Under the pieces are notes generated by a model. The model did not search any database. It had not been told where the DNA came from and saw nothing but the letters and a program-made list of their open reading frames with translations. Of a DNA stretch of 64,000 bases, positions 54,782-64,000 are shown piece after piece; position 1 is the stretch's first letter; every line of letters begins with the position of its first letter. Origin of the DNA: Linepithema humile (lineage: Eukaryota; Arthropoda; Insecta; Hymenoptera; Formicidae); the NCBI RefSeq assembly GCF_040581485.1, contig NC_090130.1, forward strand, positions 17,239,656 to 17,303,655. Reading direction: 5' to 3'. The position numbers and the translations under genes were made by a program.

Positions 54782-55606
54782 ACGGCCCGTTTCTTACGCG
54801 CAATACAGCAGTAATACTTATAATAATTAATGTAAAATAAATATTGTAAATTTTTTAAAAATAAATAATTAATATTAATAATAATTAATTAATATCTACT
54901 AATTTATAAAAATAAATAAATTAAAATTAATGAAAAATAATTTAATTTTTTAATAAAAATAAAAGTTTTACTTTGTTTTATTTAATTTTTATTATTAAGA
55001 AACATCGTATCGATTACTCCGTATCGACGCGATAAGACATACTTTGTATCGCTCGTATTGATTTTCTGTCACACTAGCGCGTTGCGCTTCACGCTAGTGC
55101 TTGACAGTTCTGCACTTGTGTCGTGCTTAACGGCTTCCGCGTGCGTATTGTAATTTCGTACAATTCGGTAAGTCATCAGTGATCAGTTTGTTAAGTGAAA
55201 AGTGTCAAAAAGTGACGCAATGGTAACCTTGCTACACACGTGCGCGAAAACGCGTCGCATGTTAAAAGCAAGATACGCTGTGTGTGACCGTGTGAACTGA
55301 CCGGCGACATTTCCTGACTCTACCCTTTCTGTGGAGGATTAAGTGCAACAGTGAACAGTGAACAGTGAACAGTAAATAATTACGAGAAACGCGTTAAATA
55401 AATTGTTATACAAGACACGCGCGCGGGGTTCTTCGATGTGTGACGTCCCTGAGCGCGAGAAAATTCACCGCATTTATTGGTGATCTGTAACCGGTTATAA
55501 CTCAAAAACTAGGACACCCTCGACATTTTGCAAGAGGAACTTTCGGCTCAGAATCACATCAGGAATCTACCCTGAAGAGGTTTGACGGTAGGTCTGGGAC
55601 ACCCTG

Positions 55607-56000
55607 TATATAGTATTATAGTATTAAATTTAATAAAATTATCTATATTGATTGAATATTATGTGTTTAAAAAATAAAATTGAATCAATTAAAACAAATT
55701 GTAAGAAATTAAAATTGTATAATTTGTAGTAGAGTCAGATAAAGGCCAACGAATATATTATGTTTGTATATATATCTTATTCAACATTATTACAAATTGC
55801 TAAAATTGCTAAAAAGTGATGAGAGAAAATATGTTTATTTACGATTGATTATATATTGCAAATCACAAATATCAATTTTTACTCAAATTCTATTTGTAAT
55901 TTATAATCTTCAATCTATAATGCGTAGTCTGATAATAACGTATTAATATAATACTGTCTTATATAATAACAAATTTAGTTTAATTTTTCAACTACTACTT
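55607..56000. other. AT-rich interior of the large transposon, upstream of DUF4806
   Basis: No gene recognised. TTTACAG before 56,010 could be a splice acceptor for the first DUF4806 coding exon. Confidence 0.35.
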
Positions 56001-56226
56001 GGATATTTACAGGAGATTAAAGATGTCGCGATTTACAATAGTCCTTTTTGAGGATGGACTTCAGTTGGTGCCATCATTGTGGTTATTTGATAACAAAACA
56101 ATGTGTCATTGGCCGCCTTATACTAGTGAAAAGAAACTTTGTCAGACAATCAAGAAAGAAATTTCTCCAGATAGTACTTGGATTGCTCACAAAATTTTGC
56201 GCATTTTTGGAACCTCAAGTGAATAA

Positions 56227-57435
56227 ATTATTTTACAATCTTAAGAGAGAATTTACACTCTGATAGAAAAGTAATAGCCAATAAAAATTTGCACTAGTAG
56301 TAACCAGTACAAGAGTTTTTCCGTTGTACTGCTTACTATCAACGCGAGTTCTGATTATCCCGAGTCGAAATTTAAAACCTACTATAAACCTCATACATGG
56401 TTATTTGTGCCTCTAATAATGTTCCTTGACCTACAAGTTCTATCTTGAAAATGTTATGTCTTCTTTTGGCCTTTCTTTAATCTTGTTGTCCTAGAAAACC
56501 CTTATTTTTATTGATGTTAAATATACAATTCCTACTTTCGTTCTTACAACTCCTACCTCTTTTGAATCTCCAAATCTTATCGAAATTTCTAGCAATAAAA
56601 ATATTAATATTCAATTTATAATTGAGTTCAATTTCTATTATTTCAGATTAATATAATAAATGTTATAATATAAAATAAATAATAACAAATGAATAGTAAA
56701 AAATATTTTTTAAAATTAAGTGCAACTCAGTATTATATTTAGTATTATAAATAACTAAAAATTTATTCGAATAAACAAAAAACAATTGAAATTCAAAATT
56801 TTATTTAATATTTTATTACATATTTGACCTATAATTCGAAATTATTTAATGTTCTATTACCACATTTACTTTATTTGTATTTAATGCATATCTTAATTTC
56901 AATAAGCGCAATACATTAATTATGTAATTTACTTAACTGCAAATAGATATGTAAGAGATAAGTGAATATTATTTATATAATATTTGCTTATAGTAGCCTA
57001 TTTACAGTTAAGCAAATTATAATAATTAATATATTGTTTATTGAAATCAAGATCCATACATTAAATGCAAGTAGAGTATATGAGATAATAAATTATTAAG
57101 TAATTTTGAATATTTATTTTCTAGAAATACATATTTATAGAACCTGGAGCCTTTTTAGAGGTTCTCAGTAGGTACTCTTTTGAGCTTCCACATGGAAAAA
57201 ACGGCAATAAGTAACAATTTTTAGAATCAAAGGAGGGCAATAGCCAATGTAATGTTATATCTATATATATGAATTAAAGCTTACATTGGTTCTCAAAATT
57301 CGACAAAACTTGTAGGTTTAATCTAGGCTAAAAATTTCGACTCGGGTAGCTATTTTTTTTGCTAAGGTGTGAACTCTCCCTAAAACTTGTTGTTTAATAT
57401 TGAAATTTTATGTTGTAATCGCCATTAATTTTTAG
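56227..57435. other. First large intron of the DUF4806 gene
   Basis: AT-rich, no repeat terminus or reading frame recognised. The words AACTCGCGTT and TCTCAAAATTCGAC recur loosely, without clear structure. Confidence 0.4.
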
Positions 57436-58449
57436 GTACTTACGAATCAGGAATTGAAAAAGTAAAGCTTGCTCAAGATTATTCCAATTTAGATCTTTCT
57501 GACAAGGAAAATTTAAGCCAAAATAAACGTATATCACGTTCAAACAAGAAATTTACAAATTTGAATTCCTCTTCTTCTAACGACAGTAATGAAGACAACA
57601 ACGATAATGCTTCTAAATATAAAAAAAAGGAAATTAAATTTTCAATACCATCATTGCCAAAAACGTTTATTGTCGATAAATCTGCAGGAAATGAAATAAT
57701 GCAAAGCGAGGAATCCAACACTAGTTCTAACAAAAATATTAAAAAGCAGTCTTCAGTCACTTATTTAAACACTGCAGGCAAAAGTTAGTAATAAATATTG
57801 TATTTTAAAATTATATTTTATATATTTTATGTAGATTAAATTAATCAAATTTATTTATTTTTGTATTGTAACAACAAAAATATTCTATGAGTATTCCAAA
57901 TATATTCCGTTTTTTATAGATACACTGTCTGACATATTACGACGATTAAATCAAATATTTGCAAAATTAAGCTCAATTGATGATCGTCTTTGCAAAATAG
58001 AAGAAAATCTAAATAATAATACGGAAAGAAACGAAATGTCAATTCTAAAGGAATTTCTAGCTTTACCATTAAAGACGAATGAAAAAATTGAAGAAATGGA
58101 TAAATGTCTCGAAAAAATGAAGACTTTTTTGAAAAAATGGTTAATATTTTTTTCTTATAAATATAAATTATGAAATACGTCATTATGTGTGTAATATACT
58201 AATAACTAATTATAATAAACTATAATTCTTACAGGCCATTTCTTTGAATAGAATCGGCGGACGTGACAGCCGAGAATTAACTACAAATATCTTGAAAAGA
58301 GTAATTACAAATGAGATAGCAAAACAATACAGTTGGGCTGGAAAGCTAAAAAAAAATGGGATTTAAAGATTTGTTGCTCGCAAAGTGTATTATGCGTAAG
58401 TTTTAAGACATTGCTAATTCTTAGTTTTATTTTAATATTTATTTTACTT

Positions 58450-60182
58450 TGTAACGGTGCAGCCCGCAAGCTGCATCGTTACGGCTACGGACCGTCCATC
58501 GTCCGTAGCCCACCAAGGGCGCATCGAGCGCCGATAAGCTTTTTGTCAAAAACAGCGGCGGTCAACCGCCGAAAATCCCCCACACCCGACCGTTCCGAAA
58601 TTCCGTTTTGTGGGGGCTCGTCGCCGAAACCGCCGATGTTTGCCGATTCAAAGCCGTTCGGCTGCCAGCCGGGTATAAAAGACGCCCGGCTGTACGTCTT
58701 CTGACCAGACTCCGTTCGCTGATAGACAGCGAACATCCCTCTACGAGTGTCCTCGTAGTCCCAAACCGAGCATACTCGGTTTTTTTCTTTATACCTGTTC
58801 CAGCACACGAGTATCCTCGTGTACCGCCGAGCGTCCTCGGTATGCTTGATTCCCGCATACGAATCTATTCGTATACCCGCCGAGCGTACTTGGCTCCTCT
58901 AGGCCACCGAACTTCGTATTGCGGGCATTCCCGCGTACCTAGCCAGGTCGCCGTTCTAAACTCCGACTTCGTACGAGCATCCTCGCACTCCCGTCGAGCT
59001 TACTCGACGTCATGGTCCTAATTCCGCGTTGCCGCGCACCAGGGATTCATCCGCAGAATCCAGCGGGCAAACCGCGTCGACCAATCCACGCCGTCAAGCG
59101 ACCCGTCACGATCTACGATCGAACGGACTCGCGATACCGTCACGAACGCACTCACCGACGAGCGTTGCGTTGTACCAACCGTTGCGACCCGATCGCCCGC
59201 GCTTGCGCTCTCTCTGATCGCACCAAGACGCCTCACGTCAAACTCTAATGATCAATTCACCGCTGCTTTAAACAATTATTTCGCCGTTTGCTTAAACAAT
59301 TGTTTCACCGTTGCCGGTACTCCAGACTTATTTTACGCCGCTTTAATAAGTATCTCGCCGTCCGTTTAAATAACTGTTACACCGTTACCGATACTCCAGA
59401 TTTATTTCACGCCGCTTCAACGAATTATTTCGCCGCTTGCTTAAACGATTGTTTCACCGTTGCCGGTACTCCAGACTTATTTTACGCCGCTTTAATGAGT
59501 ATCTCGCCGTCCGTTTAAATAACTGTTACACCGTTGCCGATACTCCAGATTTATTTTACGCCGCTTTGATAATTATTTCGCCGTCCGCCTAAATAATTGC
59601 TTATACCAATCTCACCGATATTTCCCGCCGTACGATTATTTCCCGCCGCTTTAACGAATCATTTCGCCGTTTTCTTAAACGATTGTTTCACCGTTGCCGG
59701 TACTCCAGACTTATTTTACGCCGCTTTAATGAGTATCTCGCCGTCCGTTTAAATAACTGTTACACCGTTGCCGATACTCCAGATTTATTTTACGCCGCTT
59801 TGATAATTATTTCGCCGTCCGCCTAAATAATTGCTTATACCAATCTCACCGATATTTCCCGCCGTACGATTATTTCCCGCCGCTTTAACGAATCATTTCG
59901 CCGTTTGCTTAACTAATTATTTCACCGTTGTTAGTACACCGATCGCACCGATATTTTTTCTACTTTGTATACTCTTTCGAATTCATCTTGCACACGCTTC
60001 GCATGTATACACGAGCATTGAAGCAGATCATTCGAGACAAATCATATCAACATCCTTCTGAATAAACGCTGTTTTGTTACTTTTATTATAAACGAGCCTT
60101 TGGTTTATTTGACATACCCCCAACCGACCGAACCTGGATTCCGGCGAGCTACTCCGCGTCCGCCGAAGCTCACACGGTTTCA
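58450..60182. mobile_element. Solo LTR of 1.73 kb, ACTT duplication
   Basis: Starts TGTAACGGTGCAGC and ends GGTTTCA, with ACTT on both sides (58,446-58,449 and 60,183-60,186). GC-rich compared with its flanks. On the plus strand it has TATAAAAG at 58,674 and AATAAA at 60,061, as a promoter and poly(A) signal would be placed. It lies in the last DUF4806 intron, next to two MITEs. No internal retroelement sequence is present, so I read it as a product of LTR-LTR recombination; orientation is assumed plus. Confidence 0.7.
59265..59930. repeat. Irregular tandem repeats inside the solo LTR
   Basis: Blocks such as GGTACTCCAGACTTATTTTA recur at 59,315, 59,464 and 59,698, alternating with CGCCGTCCG(T)TTAAATAA and TTTCCCGCCGCTTTAACGAA words. 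Units are 70-235 bp. No protein is predicted. Confidence 0.8.
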
Positions 60183-60206
60183 ACTTTAATATATTTTATC
60201 TATATA

Positions 60207-60304
60207 AGCTGCGTTTTGATATTCACTGCCAGTACTGAAAATTTATAGTGGATGTGACATAAACTATACATTTTTAATACTGGCAGTAACTTTTGAAACA
60301 CAGC
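60207..60304. mobile_element. Palindromic MITE, AGCTGCGTTTTGATATT termini
   Basis: Diverged copy of the MITE at 26,083-26,181. Inverted ends surround TACTGAAAATTTATAGT and its complement. A short TATA/ATA flanks both ends. Confidence 0.75.
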
Positions 60305-60313
60305 TATACATAT

Positions 60314-60427
60314 CCTAGCAAACACAGAACATTGCAGTAACATTGCGGCGATGTTGCAACATTGTAGCAACATTACAGCAATATTGCAACATTGCCACAA
60401 TGTTGCTGCAATGTTCTGTTTGCTAGG
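60314..60427. mobile_element. TIR element, CCTAGCAAACACAGAAC termini
   Basis: 114 bp. Exact inverted ends surround iterations of ACATTGCAGCAACATTG words, with AT/ATAT on both flanks. It has the same end-plus-iterated-word design as the larger CCC-ended elements. Confidence 0.75.
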
Positions 60428-60612
60428 ATATTATTAGAAATACAAGTATTAATGTAACTGTTTTAGGGGCTGTGCGTATTACGGATGATAAAGTAACGGA
60501 ACAAGAAATAATATGTGGCTATAACAAATGGCTTGTGCAAGCCACTTTAAGATATGAACGCAGTCTGGAATCAAAGAAAACGTATAAGTTTCTGATAATT
60601 AGATATAATTAA

Positions 60613-61371
60613 TAAGTTTTTAATAGATTACATATATACACAATATAAAATATAATTGATTATAAAATGAAATATTTTCTGCAATTTTTCTAATATGTTA
60701 AATTTTAATATTGAATTATTTTTTGTGCGTGCGTGCGTGTGTGTGCGTGTGTGTGTCATAGTTAGATGATAGATAAATAAATATATAGTGTGTGGAAGGT
60801 GTGCACTTAAATACAAACTTTTCCTTATTTGTTTCTATTTTTAAACAAACAAAACATTCTATTTTGTTATTTTCATCGCATAACTTTTTTAATTTTCAGT
60901 AAAAATCAGAAGACAGCGGATGCTGATGATGCAATATAGGAAGAGTATAAAATAAAGAAAACAAATATAAGATATAAATTTACTTTATAAACTTGGTGCC
61001 ATACTTTATGCAATTCAGTGCAATAAAAAAATTTATATAACATAATATATATAATATAAAAATAAAGCTGTGATTCATAAAAATTAATTGTGTTTTATTT
61101 AAACAATAATAATTAATTTTTCACATATTTGTTAGATTTCTGCAATGTCTAATAAAACTAAAAAGAACATTACAGTAACCTCATTGAAAGCTTCTAGAAA
61201 GATTTCCGTAATATTGCAGAAACGTTTTTCGTGGACTAAAGCGGACATTTTGACATTGCTGCAATCTGGCAAAAACATTCCAGAGACATTGCGCAACATA
61301 ACTGAAACAGTTTCAAGATTTCAGTGTTTATGTCTCTGAAACATTACTGAAACTCTTTTGTGCTATCAGGG
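60613..61371. other. Downstream flank of DUF4806 and right end of the large transposon
   Basis: A GTGCGTGTGT microsatellite lies at 60,724-60,758. From about 61,140 the sequence is made of ATTGCAGAAAC, ACATTGC and CTGAAAC words leading into the terminus TGCTATCAGGG at 61,371. Confidence 0.55.
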
Positions 61372-61740
61372 TAATCTGTTTAATTAATTATTGTAAAATA
61401 ATTAATTGTTCATACTTACTCGATGATTCTAATATGTAATAATTATAAATATCTTGCCATCCCATTGTGTAGAAGTATATTTAGTTTTGCGATAAATATT
61501 TTTTAACTATTTTTTTAACTGAGTGCTAAGACTATAATTACTTGTCACATGAAAAACTCGAACGATACTGTCACTTATTTTGCCTCTTCCTACTATTTAT
61601 GCAAGTAATCTGCATTAAGATTCAAATTAAGTTTGCGGTAGTCAAGTCATTCTGATAGCATTGTCGAATTGTTTATAACCACGAATATTTATTAGTCATT
61701 GATTCCGTTTCACAAAAGCATTTCAATAATATATGCCAGT
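61372..61740. other. AT-rich DNA, nothing recognised
   Basis: No gene, RNA or terminus identified. Confidence 0.4.
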
Positions 61741-61937
61741 GCTCGGAATTAGTTGCACATTTCGGGCCGATTCTGGAGACGACACCTCCTATTCCCGCAC
61801 TACCGCTTAGCCGCTGGCGGCCGAGCCGCTCCTGAGCCAGAATTATCGGCGGCTCGGCCGCCAGCGGCCGGGCGGTAGTGGGGGAATAGGAGGTGTCGTC
61901 TCCAGAATCGGCCCGAAATGTGCAACTAATTTCGAGC
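61741..61937. mobile_element. GC-rich palindromic MITE
   Basis: GCTCGGAATTAGTTGCACAT at the left pairs with ATGTGCAACTAATTTCGAGC at the right. Pairing continues through GGGCCGATTCTGGAGACGAC and into a GGCGGCCGAGCCGC core, so almost all of the 197 bp forms one hairpin. The core is far more GC-rich than its flanks. Confidence 0.75.
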
Positions 61938-62970
61938 GCTGATATCAAGAGACACGGCAGTGTCTCGCGCCAAGTTCACGCGCAGCGCAAGACCGACCGT
62001 GTATCTTTACGCGAGACCGAAAGTTGAGACGAGCCGAGATTATCGGATCTCAGTAATGCCTGAGCCGATCGATTTAAAAATAGGCTCAATCGATAGCGCT
62101 TACCCAAAATATATAATAAAAGTATGCTTGTTTTTGCTCTATATGCTGTATAAATAAAGATATTAAAGTCTAAAGTCGAAATGTCATGAAAACTATGAAA
62201 ATTATTTCAGTCGTCTGGGATGTACTTTATAAATTCTTGCCGATAGATGGCTAGTATCTCAGATGTACACATATCGGCATATATCGCCGGCAACGCATGC
62301 GCAAGCCATGTACATGCGAAGCGCGGAGCTCACATGTACAATGTGACTTGCGCATATATGCGGTAATCCTTTCATTCCTGCTGCTGCTGCTGCTGTTTGT
62401 GTCTCAAATCTGGCCACACAGCGGTATACGTGTGTGAAATAAAATATGTGTAATACTCCTACATTGCTGATTGTGCTTGAGAGTTTCGAAAAATATTACG
62501 GTGCGGATGATATTTGTTTCTCACTTTAGAGCAGACTCTGTGCGTTGTGCGCAAGCGTTGTACCTATACATATATCCCGTACGCAGGCTACAGACGTCGC
62601 GCACGTGCAGAACGGCCAAATCGTGGTAATATAATGTAATATCTGCTAGTTTCTATTTTTCATTGTCAGTATAAATTGTGAACATGTTAAAAATAATTAT
62701 ATGTAGTATATTGTTTTTAAATAACTAATCAAATGAATAATACGTACTAACATATTTAATTAATTATCTAACTCATGTACTCAATGTATTTGAATATCGT
62801 TTTTGAATGCCACTTATAAATTGCAAATTGAATTTAACTATGTAATACGAGTTTGTAATTCTATTTATACCAACTATAATTAAATTATTTATTAAACTGA
62901 AAGAGATGATAATAAGTCAGGGCCTAATAGAGACTAAATGAAATAGATAATTATAAACGTTGTAATATAT
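61938..62970. other. Mixed intergenic DNA, nothing firmly recognised
   Basis: 62,240-62,620 is richer in GC and has a GCT trinucleotide run (62,380-62,394). AATAAA occurs near 62,153. It may contain promoter or untranslated sequence of a gene, but I see no exon. Confidence 0.35.
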
Positions 62971-64000
62971 ACAGGGTGTCCCATTTAACTTGAGACAACT
63001 AAATATTTCGAAAAATAAGCATTGTACGAAAAAATGTCCCAAATAAACTTTTAATATTATCAAGGGGACGTCTGCCTGTGTAAAAATTAATCTGCCGCCA
63101 CCGCTCCTTGGGGGTGGGGCGGGTGGCAACTTTGAAATTTTAAATAGGAACCCCTATTTTTTATTGCAGATTCGAATTTCTTGGAAAAAAATACGTAAGT
63201 TTTGTCCGAGACATTTTTTTGAATCGTGATAGATGGCGCTGTAATCAGTGAAAATTAGTTTTTGCCATTTTCTCTCACCATCGGGGTGCTTTATTTCGGT
63301 GAGTCCCCTCGCCTCTCACTATTCAATTACAATAAATGCTCGAAATGATGACTTTCCATTTCGATGCATTTATTAACTCGAGCTTGGAATGCTTGTACAC
63401 ATGTAGAAAGTGTATCTGGCGTTATTTGTGCGCAAGCATATCTAATACGTTCCACCATGTTTTCTCGAGTATTTGGTACTTTTGTATACACTTTCTCTTT
63501 AAGGTAACATAAAATTATTTCAACTTTCAAAATTATTTCAAAATTATTTCAACTTTCTTCTCTAAAGATAAATAATCCATTATTTATTTACTGACATAAA
63601 GAACGCGTCCGTAAAAAAACAAGTAGCTAGCGTACGTATTACTGAAATTTACTTGACTTGAAATTTAAAGAATCCAGTTATTGAAGAATTGTTCTGACTT
63701 AATTTCTTTCATTTATTTTGTTTCTCCTTTTCAGTATTTTCAGTATTTCAGAAATTTACTACATTTGTAGATAGCTCATAGTTTTGGTACGCTAGCTACT
63801 TGTTTTTTTACGGACGCGTTCTTTATTTCAGCCATTATTAAATAAATAATGGATTATTTATCTTTAGAGAAGAAAGTTGAAATAATTTTGAAAGTTGAAA
63901 TAATTTTATGTTACCTTAAAGAAAAAGAGTATACAAAAATACCAAATACTCGAGAAAACATGGTGGAACGTATTAGATATGCTTGCGCACAAATAACGCC
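62971..64000 (-). mobile_element. Fold-back DD41D-like mariner, cut by window edge
   Basis: The terminus ACAGGGTGTCCCATTTAACT at 62,971 shares CAGGGTGTCCC with the mariner at 47,191. On the minus strand, 63,530-63,327 encodes a transposase C-terminus (VEIILCYLKEKVYTKVPNTR...ending HHFEHLL, like QFEHLL at 54,499). From about 63,710 the sequence folds back: 63,765-64,000 is the inverse of 63,419-63,650, so the C-terminal region starts again on the plus strand. The other end lies outside the window. Confidence 0.8.
63327..63530 (-). pseudogene. Mariner transposase C-terminal fragment
   Basis: 67 codons ending at a stop; blocks KEKVYTKVPNTRENMVERIRYAC and QARVNKCIEMESHHFEHLL. No catalytic block is present. 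The same fragment is repeated in inverse from about 63,900 to the window end. Confidence 0.75.

Larger units (their letters stand above)
47191..55606 (+). mobile_element. DD41D Tc1/mariner transposon with long inverted arms, hosting a gypsy-type element
   Basis: CAGGGTGTCCCAGACCTACC at 47,191 and its complement ending 55,606 are flanked by TA. The inverted arms are about 0.8-1 kb: 47,191-47,932 plus 53,054-about 53,110 against about 54,800-55,606. A second inverted piece of the transposase 5' end lies at 54,581-54,781. Without the 5.1-kb gypsy-type insertion the element is about 3.3 kb. A CTGTTCA-type tandem repeat inside the arms differs in copy number (left 47,428-47,457, right 55,350-55,373). 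Confidence 0.88.
56023..60612 (+). pseudogene. DUF4806 protein gene, five exons, with insertions in its last intron
   Basis: Exons: 56,023-about 56,218 (N-terminal domain, FTIVLFEDGLQLVPSLWL then MCHWPPYTSEKK, as in insect DUF4806 proteins); 57,436-57,783 (Lys/Asn/Ser-rich linker); 57,920-58,139 (coiled-coil-like, then LALPLKTNEKIEEMD, where the domain begins); 58,235-58,395 (the GGRD core: NRIGGRDSRELTTNILKRVI...YSWAGKLKK); 60,467-60,612 (KWLVQATLRYERS tail and stop). Splice sites are GT-AG. An A9 run at 58,348-58,356 puts the GGRD exon out of frame by one base. The joint between the third and fourth exons is also off by one in my reading. The domain's biochemical role is unknown. Position downstream of the transposase suggests an accessory transposon protein. 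Confidence 0.75.
36247..61371 (+). mobile_element. Large two-gene DNA transposon (Tnp2-like transposase plus DUF4806), heavily nested
   Basis: Left terminus CCCTGATAGCACAAAAAGTT at 36,247; the right terminus is its complement, ending at 61,371. Both ends continue inward with iterated GTTTC(A/T)G and AATGTT words. Between them, on the plus strand, lie a Tnp2-like transposase (42,960-45,044) and a spliced DUF4806 gene (56,023-60,612). Everything else is later insertions: hAT, hairpin MITE, LINE, minisatellite, mariner plus gypsy, solo LTR and two MITEs. Removing these leaves about 9.5 kb. I could not find a target duplication (GC on the left, TA on the right), so pairing of the two ends is inferred from matching termini and from the sister element at 22,927. 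Confidence 0.6.

Noticed and set aside
1..64000. CRISPR arrays, operons, bacterial genes
   Set aside because: Repeats here are transposon arms and satellites. Introns, LTR elements and tRNA-like pol III boxes show a eukaryotic genome.

Overview
This is eukaryotic, intron-containing, AT-rich DNA made almost entirely of nested transposable elements. BEL/Pao and gypsy-type LTR elements, a DD41D Tc1/mariner element, an R1-like LINE, DUF4806 coding exons and a fragmented fatty-acid elongase gene all point to an insect. The combination is what I would expect in a TE island of an ant or close hymenopteran; the species assignment is inference.

Left part (1-7,000): a decayed Tnp2-like (CACTA-type) transposase runs off the left edge (1-1,179). 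Then come a fold-back Tc1/mariner derivative (1,387-2,263), a 2-kb terminal-inverted-repeat element ending CCCAGTAAAC (2,833-4,852) whose empty site lies in the window, and a palindromic array of tRNA-Gly-like units with a 12-bp target duplication (5,446-6,827).

7,000-22,900: a hAT element (7,038-14,575, 8-bp duplication) holds a BEL/Pao retrotransposon (7,879-14,341). A second, older BEL/Pao on the minus strand (14,864-21,357) sits in the loop of a diverged inverted repeat. A TIR element ending CCACACGGAACA (21,657-22,779) lies in the right arm.

22,900-36,250: a 3.4-kb element ending CCCAGATAGCACA carries the last exon of a DUF4806 protein plus nested MITEs. An ELOVL elongase gene follows as an incomplete inverted duplication (27,438-36,243). 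The right copy is split by a palindromic element (29,648-35,287, TTA duplication) that itself contains an internally deleted gypsy-type LTR element (31,502-35,236).

36,247-61,371: I interpret this as one large, heavily nested DNA transposon with CCCTGATAGCACA termini. It encodes a Tnp2-like transposase (42,960-45,044) and, downstream on the same strand, a spliced DUF4806 protein (56,023-60,612). Its insertions are a hAT fragment, a perfect hairpin MITE, an R1-like LINE without ORF2, a 21-bp minisatellite, a palindromic DD41D mariner with a 59-nt intron that hosts a second deleted gypsy-type element, a 1.7-kb solo LTR and two more MITEs. Removing them leaves roughly 9.5 kb. The 22,927-26,340 element has nearly the same termini and a DUF4806 tail and looks like a deletion derivative. 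This two-gene transposon family is the most interesting candidate in the window.

61,372-64,000: mostly gene-free, with a GC-rich hairpin MITE and the start of another fold-back DD41D-like mariner cut by the window edge. No intact single-copy host gene is visible. The only likely host gene is the elongase, and both copies are incomplete.
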